Shown here: one piece after another, positions 23,320-34,705 of the stretch
Layout of the letters: each line of letters opens with the position of its first letter
Numbering within the stretch: the stretch's first letter is position 1
Assembly: GCA_036927565.1 (NCBI GenBank)
Contig: JAYESD010000005.1
Location: forward strand, 95,272,301 to 95,336,300
Direction of reading: 5' to 3'
Origin: Tuctoria greenei
Taxonomy: Eukaryota; Streptophyta; Magnoliopsida; Poales; Poaceae
Length of the DNA stretch: 64,000 bases
The notes under the pieces: model-generated
Told to the model about the DNA's origin: nothing
Database searches by the model: none
The model's input: the letters and a program-made list of their open reading frames with translations, nothing else
Made by a program: the position numbers and the translations under genes

Positions 23320-24798
23320 AACTCCCCTAAGCTTTTCTTTTGCTCGTCCCAAGCAAATTCAAGACTTTAGATTGATGATCAAGAGTTGCTACAATATTTT
23401 ATTTTTTCAAAAGTACCATGTGCACAACAAAATACACTACCTAGTATTGCAAAAATTGGCTATGGGGCTTATGCCTTCTTCTATTCATGGGTAGTTGAAA
23501 GATAGAACAGTAAATAGAGCAAGCATAGCCTAGAGATCATGTTGCACTCAAATTTCGGAGAGTTTCAATACCATAATTTGATTCTCTCAATCACTTTTTT
23601 GTAGTGGAAATATATCCTCACCAAGGCATTTTTCCTTTACTAATCCTACCACTAATTAAGGCTTGTATGTGGAGCTTGGTAAGGAATGTAGTAGGCATAT
23701 TTGCAACACATAATATTGCTAAGTCAAAAGAGTAAGCCCTAGGAGAAATTAATTCAAAACAATTTGATTCAAGACTTGTGCATGTGTGATGGAATGGTAG
23801 TGGAAATGGATGTTGAGATGACTCCCTTTTTTATGTAGACTCTCTTTATTGTAGGGATGAAAAATGGCTACTTTTTTTCTGATGCTTTTGATGTAAGGAT
23901 GCATTTTTTTTTCTTTCTTGTAGCCATGTCTTCTACTCCCTTTTGATACAATGGACTTGAAGAGAGTAATAAGCATGAAAACATGGAGTTTCTCTTTTTA
24001 TTGTGGAATGATGATATGATGGAATTTTGCTAACTTCTAGTGTAGAAGTATAGCATGTGCAAGTGAAGTCTTGAATTCAAAAAGAAATGAATGAATTCTC
24101 ACATAGGACTATATGAGTTTGACTAGGCTCAATGTGAAGGCAAATAGCATATGCATAAGGATTATCAATGTACAACATCATATGTCTTTGGTAGGTATTT
24201 CCAATCAAATGAGAGTAGCTTAGATCTTTTTATAATATCTCTGGAAATCTAAGTTTCAGTGTCAAACTAGGAATAGCAGCCCTATCACTATATCATATCT
24301 CACAACAACCTAGAATTAGATTAAGATTTTGCTACCCACAATTTCTAAATCAAGGCAACGTTAACTTTAACCAATGAAAGCAATATTTGGAGAGTAGCAA
24401 GTTGTAAACTAGAGACTATTCATCATTTCATCTACGTGAATTCCAAATCATTCTTACCGCACATTTTTATTTGATTGAAAGCAAATCTACATTACTTTTT
24501 TATGCAAGGTGAATGGTGGATGAATGGAAAACAAATATGCAATGGATGTGATACAAGTTACCTCAAGTGGGGGTCCTCCCCAAATCTTGTTCTTAGATAA
24601 CCTCCGTGATAAGGGTTGAACCCTTGATGATGTAAGTATGCTGCTAGATTGGTTGTTGTTGTAGCATGGAGTTGAAGTTGGTGAACCGAGTGTCCATGTG
24701 TTGTTGCCAGTCTTGGTTACCTTAGACATGCTTTGGGAGTGTGCTGTAGATGTCTTCCATCCTCAATTCAAGATCTTCCATACATCTAGTGAGATCCG
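23320..24798 (-). other. Non-coding 3' region of element A
   Basis: The stretch between the env-like stop and the LTR is A/T-rich with no frame. The polypurine tract is at 23320-23336. A block with TTGTAGCCATGTCTTCTACTCC (about 23920-23942) recurs in the 3' part of element B1 (about 30040-30062), so A and B are related there. Confidence 0.7.
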
Positions 24799-26144
24799 TC
24801 ATTCCTTGGTTGTAGTCATGATGACTTCTAGCCGAAAAGAATGATGTCCTCTCATGGACGTTGGAGGTAAGCTGCTAGAGCTTGTAGTGAATAAGGAGGG
24901 ATCCCATGCGGTACATGGAAATCCATGCCAAGATGGCCCTTCGGCCTCATAAGGTTGAGTTTTTGTCCATTCGGGTGCATCACCCGTTGGGTTCTCTCCC
25001 TCTTGGTACTCATGGACCTGGGAGGTTTTTGGAGGCATGGTCATGGCCGCTCTTCTTGCATGGCTTCTAGTTACCCTACTAGAGACATTACTTCTTCGAG
25101 CTTCCTTAATGGGAAGAAGATCAATGGTTAGCCTCCTACATTTGTACAAATGAAAATCCGGGTTAGCTAACTGAATTTCATGGACAAAGCCAGAATAGTA
25201 CAATACCAAAGAGCTAGTGTAATCATGCTTAAGGGTATCTCCTTGCACTAGATAATATTCATTAATTAATTCTTGATCAGTTTCAGTGTACTCAAATGAA
25301 GTATCTTCTAATGCTCCTATCCTAGTAGCAATGCGGATAATCAATGAAGTGCATTCAATTGGCCATGTCCTTGGAATACCATCTAACCATTGTGTCATCA
25401 TGGCAATAGCTGGTGCAACTGTTATCTTCTTAATTATGGAAAATAAAATTTTTAGTTCATCATCATGGACTACTCTAATATCTCCTCTAGGGAACATAGT
25501 CATAGCCACCCATCTATGCATGAGACGAACCGTAGGATTTTGCAAGTGCCTATTCCTAGGAGCACTACATATGACCTCACTAGTCAATTCATGCCAAAAA
25601 CTTTGTTAAATTTAGGCAAAGTGTCTAAATCTAGCAAACAATGTTTATGAAAGCCTAGGATTTCACTTAAGTGTTTCCATAAGATGTTGTATTCTTCTTG
25701 AGATAATATAAAAGTAATACCATCAAATCCTATTTTGAGGGTGTAAAGGAATTGTATAGTGAGAAGGCGTGAACCTTTCTCCTCTATGTGACCAAAATTT
25801 TCCCATCCTAATGCACGCCAAATGGAAAAGAATTCAGAATCCATACCTATTTTGGAAATCAAATCCGGATCATAAGCTTTAGTGTGATAAAACTCACAAT
25901 CTTGGAGGAGCTTGCGTGCTTGATCTTCAACTTCACTTTGTATATCGAGGTTGTTGTTGTGGAGAAGTTGATGTGGGTTGCTCCACTCATCCATGGGGGT
26001 GTCTTCACACACACTCGTCCTCTGTGGACTTGGTGTAGCAATGGAGGAGAGGTGTGCACCTGAATCTCCACCATGGCTTGAGCTTGTAGTGACCTTCCTC
26101 TTCCCAAACAACCTTTTCATTCCTTTCATGGTCGCGACAAGCAA
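24799..26144 (-). pseudogene. Athila ORF-1 family env-like protein, one frameshift
   Basis: Two overlapping minus-strand frames (26144-25584 and 25587-24799) together cover about 440 residues of the Athila ORF-1 family, usually placed after pol and called env-like. The first has a basic start (MKGMKRLFGKRK), then FFSIWRALGWENFGHIEEKG and ILWKHLSEILGF. The second has RHLQNPTVRLMHRWVAMTMF, a DDELKILFSI segment and QLANPDFHLYKCRRLTIDL. A single frameshift near 25590 separates them; otherwise the gene is open. I see no clear signal peptide. The true role of this family is unknown. It has its own upstream box-TATA region. Confidence 0.82.
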
Positions 26145-26374
26145 GAACAGAACAAGGCGAAACTCGATAAAGAGGTGATGTTACTGAAACCACGACGAAT
26201 TTTCTTCTTGAAGAACATGAGAGCAAATTGCAAATGTAAACAAAAGCAAATCTTTTTGAGTTGGATTTGAGCATGAATGCTTCAATGAAGAGCAAGAAAA
26301 CAATGTGAGCAAAAGAGTGACTTGGGGAGGTGTAAAATGAGGTGAAGTGTGAAGAGGGATGCTCCTTACAGTCA

Positions 26375-26489
26375 CTATTTATATTGTACACTCCCCAACG
26401 GTCATCAAAGACACAAATGTAGCCGTTGGAGGACAGAGAGCTGATTTGGCCCTTTCTCCACTTCGACCGAACAGGGGCTTCGGCCGCAC
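26375..26489 (-). promoter_or_regulatory. Putative promoter of the element A env-like gene
   Basis: Paired boxes TTCGACCGAAC (26462-26472) and TTCGGCCGCAC (26479-26489) lie about 80 bases upstream, on the minus strand, of a TATA-like AATATAAATAG (plus 26375-26385). The env-like start is about 230 bases further on, at 26144. CCCTTTCTCC flanks the boxes. The layout repeats that of the LTRs. Confidence 0.55.
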
Positions 26490-26925
26490 TGAAAAGTGGG
26501 CCACCTTGTTCCCTCTTTTGGTAGGTGGCTTTCCAACGACTATAAAATTAGCCAATTGGTGAATTGCCACATTTGCAACTCAGAAAAATTGTTTTTCAAA
26601 TAGAACCCATTTTTTCAAACCCAACAATTTTTAAAAAAATTAAAGAAATAAAAATGATGGTTGAGAATATAAGATTCTTAACTTGTCAGGAAAAATCAAA
26701 GATGCAATGGGAAAAATCAAACTAAGTGGGAAAAACCAAATGAAAAGAAAAAACAAATAAAGATAACTACCAATTATCCTATTGGCTAGGTCTCACCACA
26801 GTACGATGAGATGGACTTTTCCTCCATCTTCATTTTTTGGCATGCGGGCCTGGACGAATGGGATCGGATGGCTTTTATTGCTTCTTATGCCATTCTTTCT
26901 TTGGCGGTTTAATGGACTTGTGCCT
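26490..26925 (-). other. Spacer between protease and env-like gene
   Basis: A/T-rich with A-runs and no frame. An autonomous Athila element would carry reverse transcriptase, RNase H and integrase here. Confidence 0.6.
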
Positions 26926-28204
26926 TTAGGAAGGCCCAGGCTTCTCTGTCTTCTTTGGATGTAGGTGTTCACGAAAAGACGAGTTCTCTACATAGATTAA
27001 TTGTCTCATGAATGCGATTTGCGGATCCACCTTTAGAGGTGTGACTTCGACACCTTTAATGTGTTTAACATTCAGCCCATACTTGATCTGAATCATGGAG
27101 CATTGCTTCGTCTTTGGCCATAAGTTAAACTTCTCCTCCTCGCCATTGATATGAAAGTGGATTTCTCCAGCTCCCACATCTATGCGAGCCTTTGCGGTGT
27201 TAAGGAATGGGTGCCCAAGAATGAGCGGCGTATCCTTCTCGACATCCATGTCGAGCACCACGAAATCCACGGGTATGAAGCAATTCTGATTTTTTACCAG
27301 AATCTCTTCAGCAATACCCGCTGGATAATGGACTGAAGAGTCGGCTAGTTGGAGCTGCATTGGTATTGGAGTGAGCTCCGTGAAGTTCAGCTTGTTGAAG
27401 ACCACATTGGGCATAACACTCACACTTTCTCCAAGGTCACAAAGTGCCTTGTCAAAGTAGTGAGACCCAATTGAGAAAGATATAGTAGGACATCCATGGT
27501 CCTTCTTCTTCTCACGAAGCCTATTGAGGATGGCTGCACTACAGTACTCCGTAAGCTTGAGTACCTAAGGGTGGGCAATGGCTGCTTGATATTCAATATG
27601 TCCTTGAGATAGCGAGCATAAGTGGGTACTTGCATCGCATATATCAAGGGTACATTGATGTGAATCTTCTGAATAACTTCAACAAAGCGGTTGAATTGCT
27701 CATCCACTATGGGCTTCCGTTGTTTATGAGGGAATGGCATAAAATTAGTGTTTTCAAATTGCTTGGCCATTCTATAACTAAGTGGTTTACTTATGCCAGT
27801 GGGGACATCCTCTTTCTCTTTTTCATTTGTCCTCTTTTCTTGTGCGGGATATGGTGGGTGACGAGTGATCTTGCCACCTCTCGTAGCCACCGCATTCACA
27901 TTTTCCACTGGGGCTTCTGGCTGTCCAAGAATCTTGTTACTTTCCAATGGAGGAAACAACTGCAACAAGTTGAGCCAACTGGGTCTCCAACATCTTGTTG
28001 AAGCTCAACAGGTTCTTGAAGGTTGAGGGTAGTCCTTCAATTGTCATTTATACTTTCTAGGGTCTTGTCATTAGCCTATAGCTTCTTGGATAAGGCATCA
28101 TTGATCTTCAATTGGCTATTGGCAAGCTCTCTCAAGTTGGGTTGTTTGCCATTGTTTCCATCGTTGTTGTACCCTTCTTGAAAGAAAGGGTGCGATTGGC
28201 CCCA
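26926..28204 (-). pseudogene. Athila-like gag C-terminus and aspartic protease
   Basis: The interrupted gag begins at 28204 (WGQSHPFFQEGYNNDG, LRELANSQLKINDALSKKL). After stops it continues with EAPVENVNAVATRGGK and PKHKQ-like proline-rich text (27968-27560). The protease region runs from about 27480: the active-site motif DLGESVSVMP is visible near 27445, followed by QLQLADSSVHYPAGIAEEIL, FIPVDFVVLDM and the second loop TPLILGHPFLNTAKARIDVG. Frameshifts separate gag from protease; the protease itself looks open to its stop at 26926. It would cleave the element polyprotein in particles. B1 insertion has removed the N-terminal gag. Confidence 0.85.
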
Positions 28205-29416
28205 TGTTGACGTTTCTTACATCACAGATAAAAATATGCAAGCGCACAGAAACTACCGTGTAGCACTTCTCCATAAGAGTATTCCCAAGGGTATCGAATC
28301 CAAAGAACGTGTGTGCTAATCTTACGAACTAATCCACCCAAGGACACAAAGTTGTTTTGTAGGCAAGGAAGAGAGTGGAATTCAAAGTATTGATTCTAAT
28401 TCAAAGGAATTTGCAGTAGCTGCTTGCTTCGGGCACGGGTTTACCCCTAACAACACTAGGACGACTCTCGCCAAGAGCCTATGGCATAGCCGAACATGGA
28501 GGATTACTAAGGACAGGTACGCTATCACCACCTACTACCTACCTCCTCAATTCGTGGGTCTACAAGATATTCACTGGTGATTTCTAACCTAAGCACCACG
28601 CTTACGTTCTAAATCACAACTCTAGTTGTTTCGAACACAAAGCTACAACTAGAGACTCGATTGAATTAAAGAAATGGACCCGCAAGTAACTACTTGTTCA
28701 AACTACTATGAATTGAGAATCAAACTTGAATTTAATTCACAATGGGCTTACTTTATTTTAGTAACACCTTTGTGGGGTTACAAGTGTAGAAGAGGGACTT
28801 GAAAAGCCCAAGCCTTCTTCTCCTAAACTCTTCACCACACTCTCCTTCTACTTGGAAATCTCTAGGACTACTCTAAACCTTAGGAGTGGTATTCTATTCT
28901 CAACTTTGGTGTGTGCGTGTGTGAAGTGAGGTGTGGGGTGCTATTTACATGGAGAGAAGGGTCAGTTCCCACCACCAAATGCACGCGAATCAGTCACCAC
29001 TGACTTCTTCAAGCTGGGAGGAGCCAACATGTGGAAGCTGACCGATTTTGGCGCCAGGACCAGGTCAGTTGACCTGGTCACAGCTCTGTTGGGGTTGTGC
29101 TTTCTCCAGGTCTCTTCTAGGTGGGTACCATCCCTTTATATGGGTGCTACACCGTTGGATGGCCTAGGATACATCTGTTTGAGGGCCATTTTATCAATGT
29201 GATGACATGTAGCATCGTCTGATTCGTCGAAATCCAATTTTATGGATTACTCCTTGCATGTCTTCGTATTTTGGGTCTAAATTCAACTGCATACAAATAA
29301 ATACCAACGCTTGTGGAATTGGTTAGTTTTTAACCCTACCACTACGTTGTGTTTCTTTTTTCGTACATTATGAGGTGAATTGGCAGTCTAAATATGGTAC
29401 TTAAGGACCGGCAACA
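28205..29416 (-). repeat. 3' LTR of element B1
   Basis: Ends are TGTTGACG (28205) and CCGGCAACA (29416) on the plus strand. The adjoining minus-strand purine tract AGTGTGGGGGATTTTG marks the internal side. It shares landmarks with A-type LTRs (the ACCCGTG and CTCGCCAAGAGCCTATGGC region) but is shorter and distinct. A box-like palindrome GGTCAGTTGACC (29063-29074) precedes CTATTTACATGG (about 28947) in the minus direction, and GTGCTTTCTCCAGG lies next to it. Confidence 0.85.
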
Positions 29417-31042
29417 AAATCCCCCACACTTAGTCCTTTGCTCGTCCTCGAGTGAAGGCAAGAAAAAGAAATAAGGTGTTGTCATAAATTTGCTCTAAGT
29501 TAGAAAAGGAGAAAACTAGATATTTCAACTCATACCTTAATTCATGAATTCCCTTTTTGGAATGTGGCTACCACATCAATCTTGGGTGTTTGAAGAGTGG
29601 AATGGTTGGAATGTAGTTCCCTTGGATCTTCCCCTGCCGAAATGATCTGATGATTTGCTATATTTGGAAAGTCAAAGAAACAATTGCCCTTATTTGGAAT
29701 CTCTCAAGTCTCTCAAAGTGTTTTTATCCTCACCTTTGCATGTTGTGCCAATTTTGTCCCTATACTAAATATGGAAATATCTGGAGCTTGGTTGGGATAA
29801 ATGTGGCACACATTTCTATTCATATATTACTAAGTCAAAAACTTGATCCTATGAGAGAATTTTGCAACAAACAAATTGACGAAGAAAATTCTTGTTCACA
29901 GGAATGGATTGGGTATTTGTGGACTCCATGGTATTCTCTCTTTAAGGATGAAACATGGATACTTTCTTTCTTCTTCCTTCTCTCTTTTTTTTGGCATACT
30001 TCTTCTTCTGAAGAGTAGAAGCTTTTCTCTCTCTTTTTTTGTAGCCATGTCTTCTACTCCTTTTTATTTTTCTAGAGGAATTTTGAATGACCAAAATGTA
30101 TGGAGTTTCTTTATTTGGATGGATGAATGGTACATGCAAATTCTCAACATGAGAAATTTTGAATGAATAAGGTGCACAAGAATTTCTAAGTCAAAAGGTC
30201 ATGCATGTCACTCAATTGGGTCACGAATTTGACAAAGTTCAATGAAAAGAAAAGTGGCATATGCATGTTGTTTTCAAGAATTTGTATCATATGGCCGTGG
30301 TGGGTATTTAAATTTCCAATGAGAGAATTAGGCAAAGTTCAAGACTCCAAATTGTGCAAACATCAAAATCAATTTCAATCAAAGAGATATCTCCTCGAAT
30401 AACTCATTTACCATATCACACTAGTCAAATACTTAGATGACATGGTTTTCCTACTTTTGCTTGTGGGAATCATAAAAAAGGCAAGAAATTGAAATATAAA
30501 GTATTCAAATTTTCAGCTCAAGCAAATTTTGACTACCAAGTTTTACATTTTAAATTGTTGAGTTGAATTGCTTTCAAATATTCAGTATTAAATATTAAAT
30601 CAACTCAAACAGTAATGTAGCATGCATATTCAAGGGTAGGAGATCCAAACCGAATTTGTGGAGCGAAACAGTGCCATGTATGGACTACACCAGGTCGGCC
30701 GACCAGGGGGTTCGGTCGACCCCCTTCTGGGCTCTCTGTTGCTCTATTTCATTGTGTCGAGTCATATGTTTGGTTGCGACGTGTTTCGGGTTACAACGCT
30801 ATTTTTGCACGTCGGGAGATCGCGAATTTGGGGTGCATCCCCCACACTTGTTCCCTGAATGCTTTTATTCACAAAAATGAACTAAAGATGGAACTTTACC
30901 GGGTTAGATGAACTAGTAAGTTTATTTTATTGAATTCAAAAGGTGGGGATGCTTACATTATTCAATCTAAATTTAATTAATAAAAATTTGGAATAAAACT
31001 AAACTAAACTAGTAAGTATCCTATGCGGTCGGGGCATCTAAA
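29417..31042 (-). other. 3' non-coding region of element B1, with boxes
   Basis: A/T-rich with no gene. It contains a strong box pair, CAGGTCGGCCGACC (30691-30704) and TTCGGTCGACCC (30711-30722), about 330 bases past the third-ORF stop in the minus direction. TATA-like sequences nearby are weak. Related plus-orientation sequence appears at 35760-36266. Confidence 0.65.
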
Positions 31043-31878
31043 CTATGGAGAGTTGTAGATGTCGGCCTTCCTGACGGCATTGCATACGTGCCGCAGCTTG
31101 GTGCCCATGCCACGACGAACACCATCAATCACCTCCTTGAGGGATATGAGCTCATCCTTCAGTTCTACCCTATTAATGCGCCCTCAGCCACTAAGTCTGA
31201 GAGCTTCTTGTTCTCTAAACGGAGAGAAGCTAACTCCTTAGAAAGTTGTTCCACTTTTGGGGGCATGAGGAGATTTCCCGTCGATATCCTCAAATTGGCC
31301 AGGTGGCCCTCTGATGGCAGGTGGCGAGAGATGACGCCTAATCTTGGAGGGTGACAAGCCCGTCGATTCCTCCATCGCCAAATTATCCACTTGCTTGAAA
31401 AAGCCTTTTGCATACCCTCCTTCACGCTTGCTCACCCCATGGATAATGAGGCGGTCTCCCACACGCTCAAGCGAGGTATGCGTAGGTGACTTGTAGTGGT
31501 GGCTGACTACGTCGCTGTCCTTGGCCTTCAGAGTGTACATGAACTCCTCGCCAGGCTGCAACTTTGGGAGAGACTCATCTTTTTAGGAAAAAGACGTGTC
31601 TTGACTGACTTAAGGCCAACCGTAGTTAGACGACATGCAGGTGTCATCGACTTCATGGGCATCCTCCGAGGGGAGCGCGACCATGCAGCACCGCAAGGCG
31701 TGGTGCTACGCCCACGTGAAGTCATCGTCGGTGGCAGGATCATGGCGAGAGTTACGGCATCTAATGCCATGATGGACTCCAAAGCGAGGGTGGACTTGTA
31801 ATTGGCTGGCACGATGTCTCAACTCAGGTTGAAGGTTGAGCTAGAGGAGGAATGAGGCACAATTTTCTTGGCTGCCAT
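31043..31878 (-). pseudogene. Third ORF of B1, coiled-coil protein of unknown function
   Basis: Minus-strand frames run from a Met at 31878 (MAAKKIVPHSSSSSTF) to a stop at 31043, with an early stop and at least two frameshifts. Visible parts are ANYKSTLALESIMALDA, then FMYTLKAKDSDVVSHHYKSP and ERVGDRLIIHGVSKREGGY, then a heptad-rich segment (KVEQLSKELASLRLENKKL). The end is about 45 residues of mixed charge. It occupies the place of the env-like gene but does not resemble the Athila ORF-1 protein of element A, and I do not recognise it. The coiled coil suggests self-association (inference). Paired boxes lie about 170 bases upstream. Confidence 0.5.
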
Positions 31879-32044
31879 GACTTGGATGGGAGAAACAAGA
31901 GATGGATTTTTCTAGATGGTGTAAGGAACCCCTCCCTGTTCCCATCAATAAATAAGCGGGGAAAGTACGATAGCACCAATAGTCTTGTTGGGATATGTCA
32001 GGAGAGTCCACACGAAAAAACAGAAAGTTGACGGCGCAAGGGGG

Positions 32045-32076
32045 AGGTCAGTCGACCCTAGGGTTTGGTCGAACCC
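32045..32076 (-). promoter_or_regulatory. Paired boxes upstream of the B1 third ORF
   Basis: AGGTCAGTCGACC (32045-32057) and TTTGGTCGAACCC (32064-32076) form the same kind of pair as in the LTRs. On the minus strand they are followed by CAACTTTCTG (about 32007-32016), similar to the Sirevirus linker. The TATA candidate is poor (TTATTTATTG, about 31950). Confidence 0.45.
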
Positions 32077-32269
32077 TTCCTGGCTCCGTTCAGGATAGGT
32101 TTTTCTGGGTTGGCACAATGGGCCCCATGGATGATTAATTGGATGGGCCCATTAATTGGATGCGGAGAACTTAGACGGAATTTAAAGAAATGGCGTGAAA
32201 ATCAATAAGATTTATCACGACAATTTCTTTTTCAACCACCTCCTCCTGTGATTCAAGAAATAATTTTAG

Positions 32270-33781
32270 TCAGTGCCCATTCACTTTAAATATCTGATCA
32301 TCATCACCTTGTAGTGTGATCGCCCCATGTGATGAGGTTTCTACTACAGTGAAGGGTCCTTCACATTTACTTCTTAGCTTCCCATGTCCAAAGAGTTTAA
32401 CCCTAGAGTTGAAGAGTAGAACTTTATCTCCAGTTTTGAACTCTTTAGACGTAATCCTCTTATCGTGCCATCTTTTGGTTCTTTCCTTGTAGATTTTGGC
32501 GCTATGGTACGCCTTATCTCTCCACTCTTCCAACTCGGAAAGTTGCTTCAGTCGGTGTTTTCCTGCTTCATGAAGGTCCATGTTCCACCACTTGATGGCC
32601 CAATAGGCTCTATGTTCCAACTCTACAGGAAGATGACAAGTCTTCCCATAGACAATTTGGAAATGATACATTCCGATGGGAGTTTTGTAGGCAGTATGGT
32701 ATGCCCACAATGCGTCGGGTAGCTTATGCTTCCATCCCGTTCCCATTTCTAAGACGGTCTTTTGTAGAATATTCTTAATTTTCTTAGTAGATGTTTCTGC
32801 TTGACAACTTGTTTGTCGGGTAGCAATGTTATGCTGGACACCAAGCTCCATCAAAAAGTTCTGGAAGGTCTTATCTATGAGATGAGTCCCTTCATCACTT
32901 AAGGCCATACGAGGAGTGTCAAAGCGTGAAAAAATAATCTCATGGAACATTTTCATAGCTTCGTTGGAATCTGCATTTTTGCATGGCAAAGCTTCTACCC
33001 ATTTTGACACATAATCTACAGCCACCAGGATATACTCGCAATCATAGGGCCTAGGAAAGGTCCCATGAAATCAATACCCCACACATCAAATAATTCCACT
33101 TGGATATTATATGTTAGGGGCATCACATTGCAAGCTGAGATTCCTCAATGCTTTTGGCATTTCCAGCATTTATGAATGAATTCTTTTGTATCTTCATACA
33201 TAGAAGGCCAATAGAATCCACTTTGCCAGATCTTTGCCTTGGTACGGTAAACACCGTAATGGACACCATACAGGCTAGCATGGCATTTCTCAATAATCTT
33301 GGTGCCTTCAATTGATGGGACGCACCTTCTAAGAAGGCCATCGGCACAAACTCAATAGAGGTATGGGTCATACCAAAGGTGTCTACGACTCTCATAGATG
33401 AGTTTCTTTTTTTTCCCTGGTGGTACGTATCCCATGACCATGAAGTTCACGATATCCGCATACCAAGGGTGAGAGTCAGTCACCTCGAGAAGCATATCAT
33501 CTCGTAGGTAGTCATTGATAGGAATGTCCATGGTTTGAGTGACTTCCATACACGAGAGATGATTTGCCACGTAATTCTTTACTCCTTTCTTATCCTTGAT
33601 TTCTAAGTAAAATTCTTGGAGTAGAAGAATCCATCGGATTAGCCTTGGTTTAGCATCCTTTTTGGTCAGCAAGTACTTCAAGGGAGCATGGTCTTTGTAG
33701 ACAATGAACTAGACCTAAACTTATCGATAGCAGAAACTACATCCAAGAGCTCTTTTTTGGTTGTGGCATAATTGAGTTGAG
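32270..33781 (-). pseudogene. pol: Athila-like pol: RNase H end and integrase
   Basis: On the minus strand, 33681-33352 carries the RNase H end (KKDAKPRLIRWILLLQEF, VANHLSCME). 33395-33123 carries the zinc-finger linker in a shifted frame (the WQSGFYWPSMYED region). 33025-32270 is a 251-residue integrase core and C-terminus: VDYVSKWVEA with the first Asp, ALSDEGTHL in the place of the second Asp motif, CQAETSTKKIK holding the Glu, and a C-terminal GDKVLLFNSRVKLF segment. The second motif normally reads SDxGxHF, so the catalytic Asp there is present. Stops and frameshifts join the pieces. The RT is missing to the right of 33781. Confidence 0.85.
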
Positions 33782-34667
33782 CCAATATTGAGACATAGCA
33801 TAAGTTATTCATATCAACATGATCATATCATAACTAATTAGACTATAGTGGGGGTTTGTAGTGTTTATGATGATAGATGAGGAGTGATATGGCATAATCA
33901 TAAAGACTACTCCTACCACATACATGGAATCCACAATCAAATAAGAAACGCTTCATCCAAGTATATGAATAAAAGAAGACTAAAGATAATATCTTTATTA
34001 TGCGTAAAGTCACAAATGTATGAAAATATACATGAGTCATACCTTTCCCAACATGGACTTGGGACTAGAGGCTCTCCTCTCTATAGCCTAACTCCACTAA
34101 GGACTAAGAGAACTAGTGTATACAATAGAATGATGCTTAAGTGGTGTGTGTTGAAGTGAGGGGTGATGGGTACTATTTATTGGTGAAGAAGGGTCGATTC
34201 CTGCCGCCAAAAGAGCGTGAATTAGTCACCACTGACTTCTTCAAGTCGGGAGGAGCCAACACGTGGAAGCTGACCCAGTTTGGAGGAAAGACTAGATCGG
34301 CTGACTATGGGGGTCGGCCGACCTGATAAGTCCTCCAAACAGTCTGTGCTTTCTTGGGGTGACTTCCAGGTGGGTCCCATACCATGATATGGGTACTACA
34401 CCGATGGATGGCCTCAGATACTTCTGTTTGTGGTCCATTTGATCCATGTGTTGACACATGTCAGCACTTGATTGGCTGGGATGATATTTTATACGATCCA
34501 TCGCCTTGTTTCACTTAAATTCTGTATAAAATACCTGCATGCACCAATTTCTCCGAGTACAAGTGGAAATAGGTTAAATAGAAAGGTGATGTGTGTAAGA
34601 AATGATATTTCCTTCACATAATTGAATTATATTGACAGCTGAAATTGGTATATAATAGCCGTCAACA
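33782..34667 (-). repeat. Partial A-type LTR, left arm of an inverted pair
   Basis: It matches 22390-23319 from TTGAGACATAGCATAAG to CCGTCAACA. The left end is truncated at the junction with B1 pol. Paired boxes lie at 34299-34322 (GATCGGCTGAC, GGTCGGCCGACC), with ACTATTTATTGG (TATA on minus) at about 34173. The purine tract of the 3' end follows at 34668-34685. Confidence 0.85.
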
Positions 34668-34705
34668 AACTCCCCCAAGCTTATCCTTTGCTCGTCCCGA
34701 GAAAG

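Larger units (their letters stand above)
21770..28204 (-). mobile_element. Athila-like Ty3/gypsy element A (gag-PR-env, no RT/IN)
   Basis: From right to left on the minus strand it has a gag end (28204-27450), a protease (27480-26926), an env-like gene (26144-24799), a non-coding 3' part, a polypurine tract (23320-23336) and the 3' LTR (21770-23319). The gag is broken at 28204 by insertion of element B1. Between protease and env there are only about 780 bases, without any trace of reverse transcriptase, RNase H or integrase. The 5' LTR is not in the window. Confidence 0.8.
28205..33781 (-). mobile_element. Athila-like Ty3/gypsy element B1, 5' part missing
   Basis: It is inserted into the gag of element A. 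From left to right it holds the 3' LTR (28205-29416), a 3' non-coding part, an unusual coiled-coil third ORF (31043-31878), integrase (32270-33025) and the zinc-finger and RNase H end (33123-33781). It is then cut by A-type LTR sequence. The 5' LTR, gag, protease and RT are absent. The left target duplication would be CCCCA (28200-28204), but its partner is lost. Confidence 0.8.
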
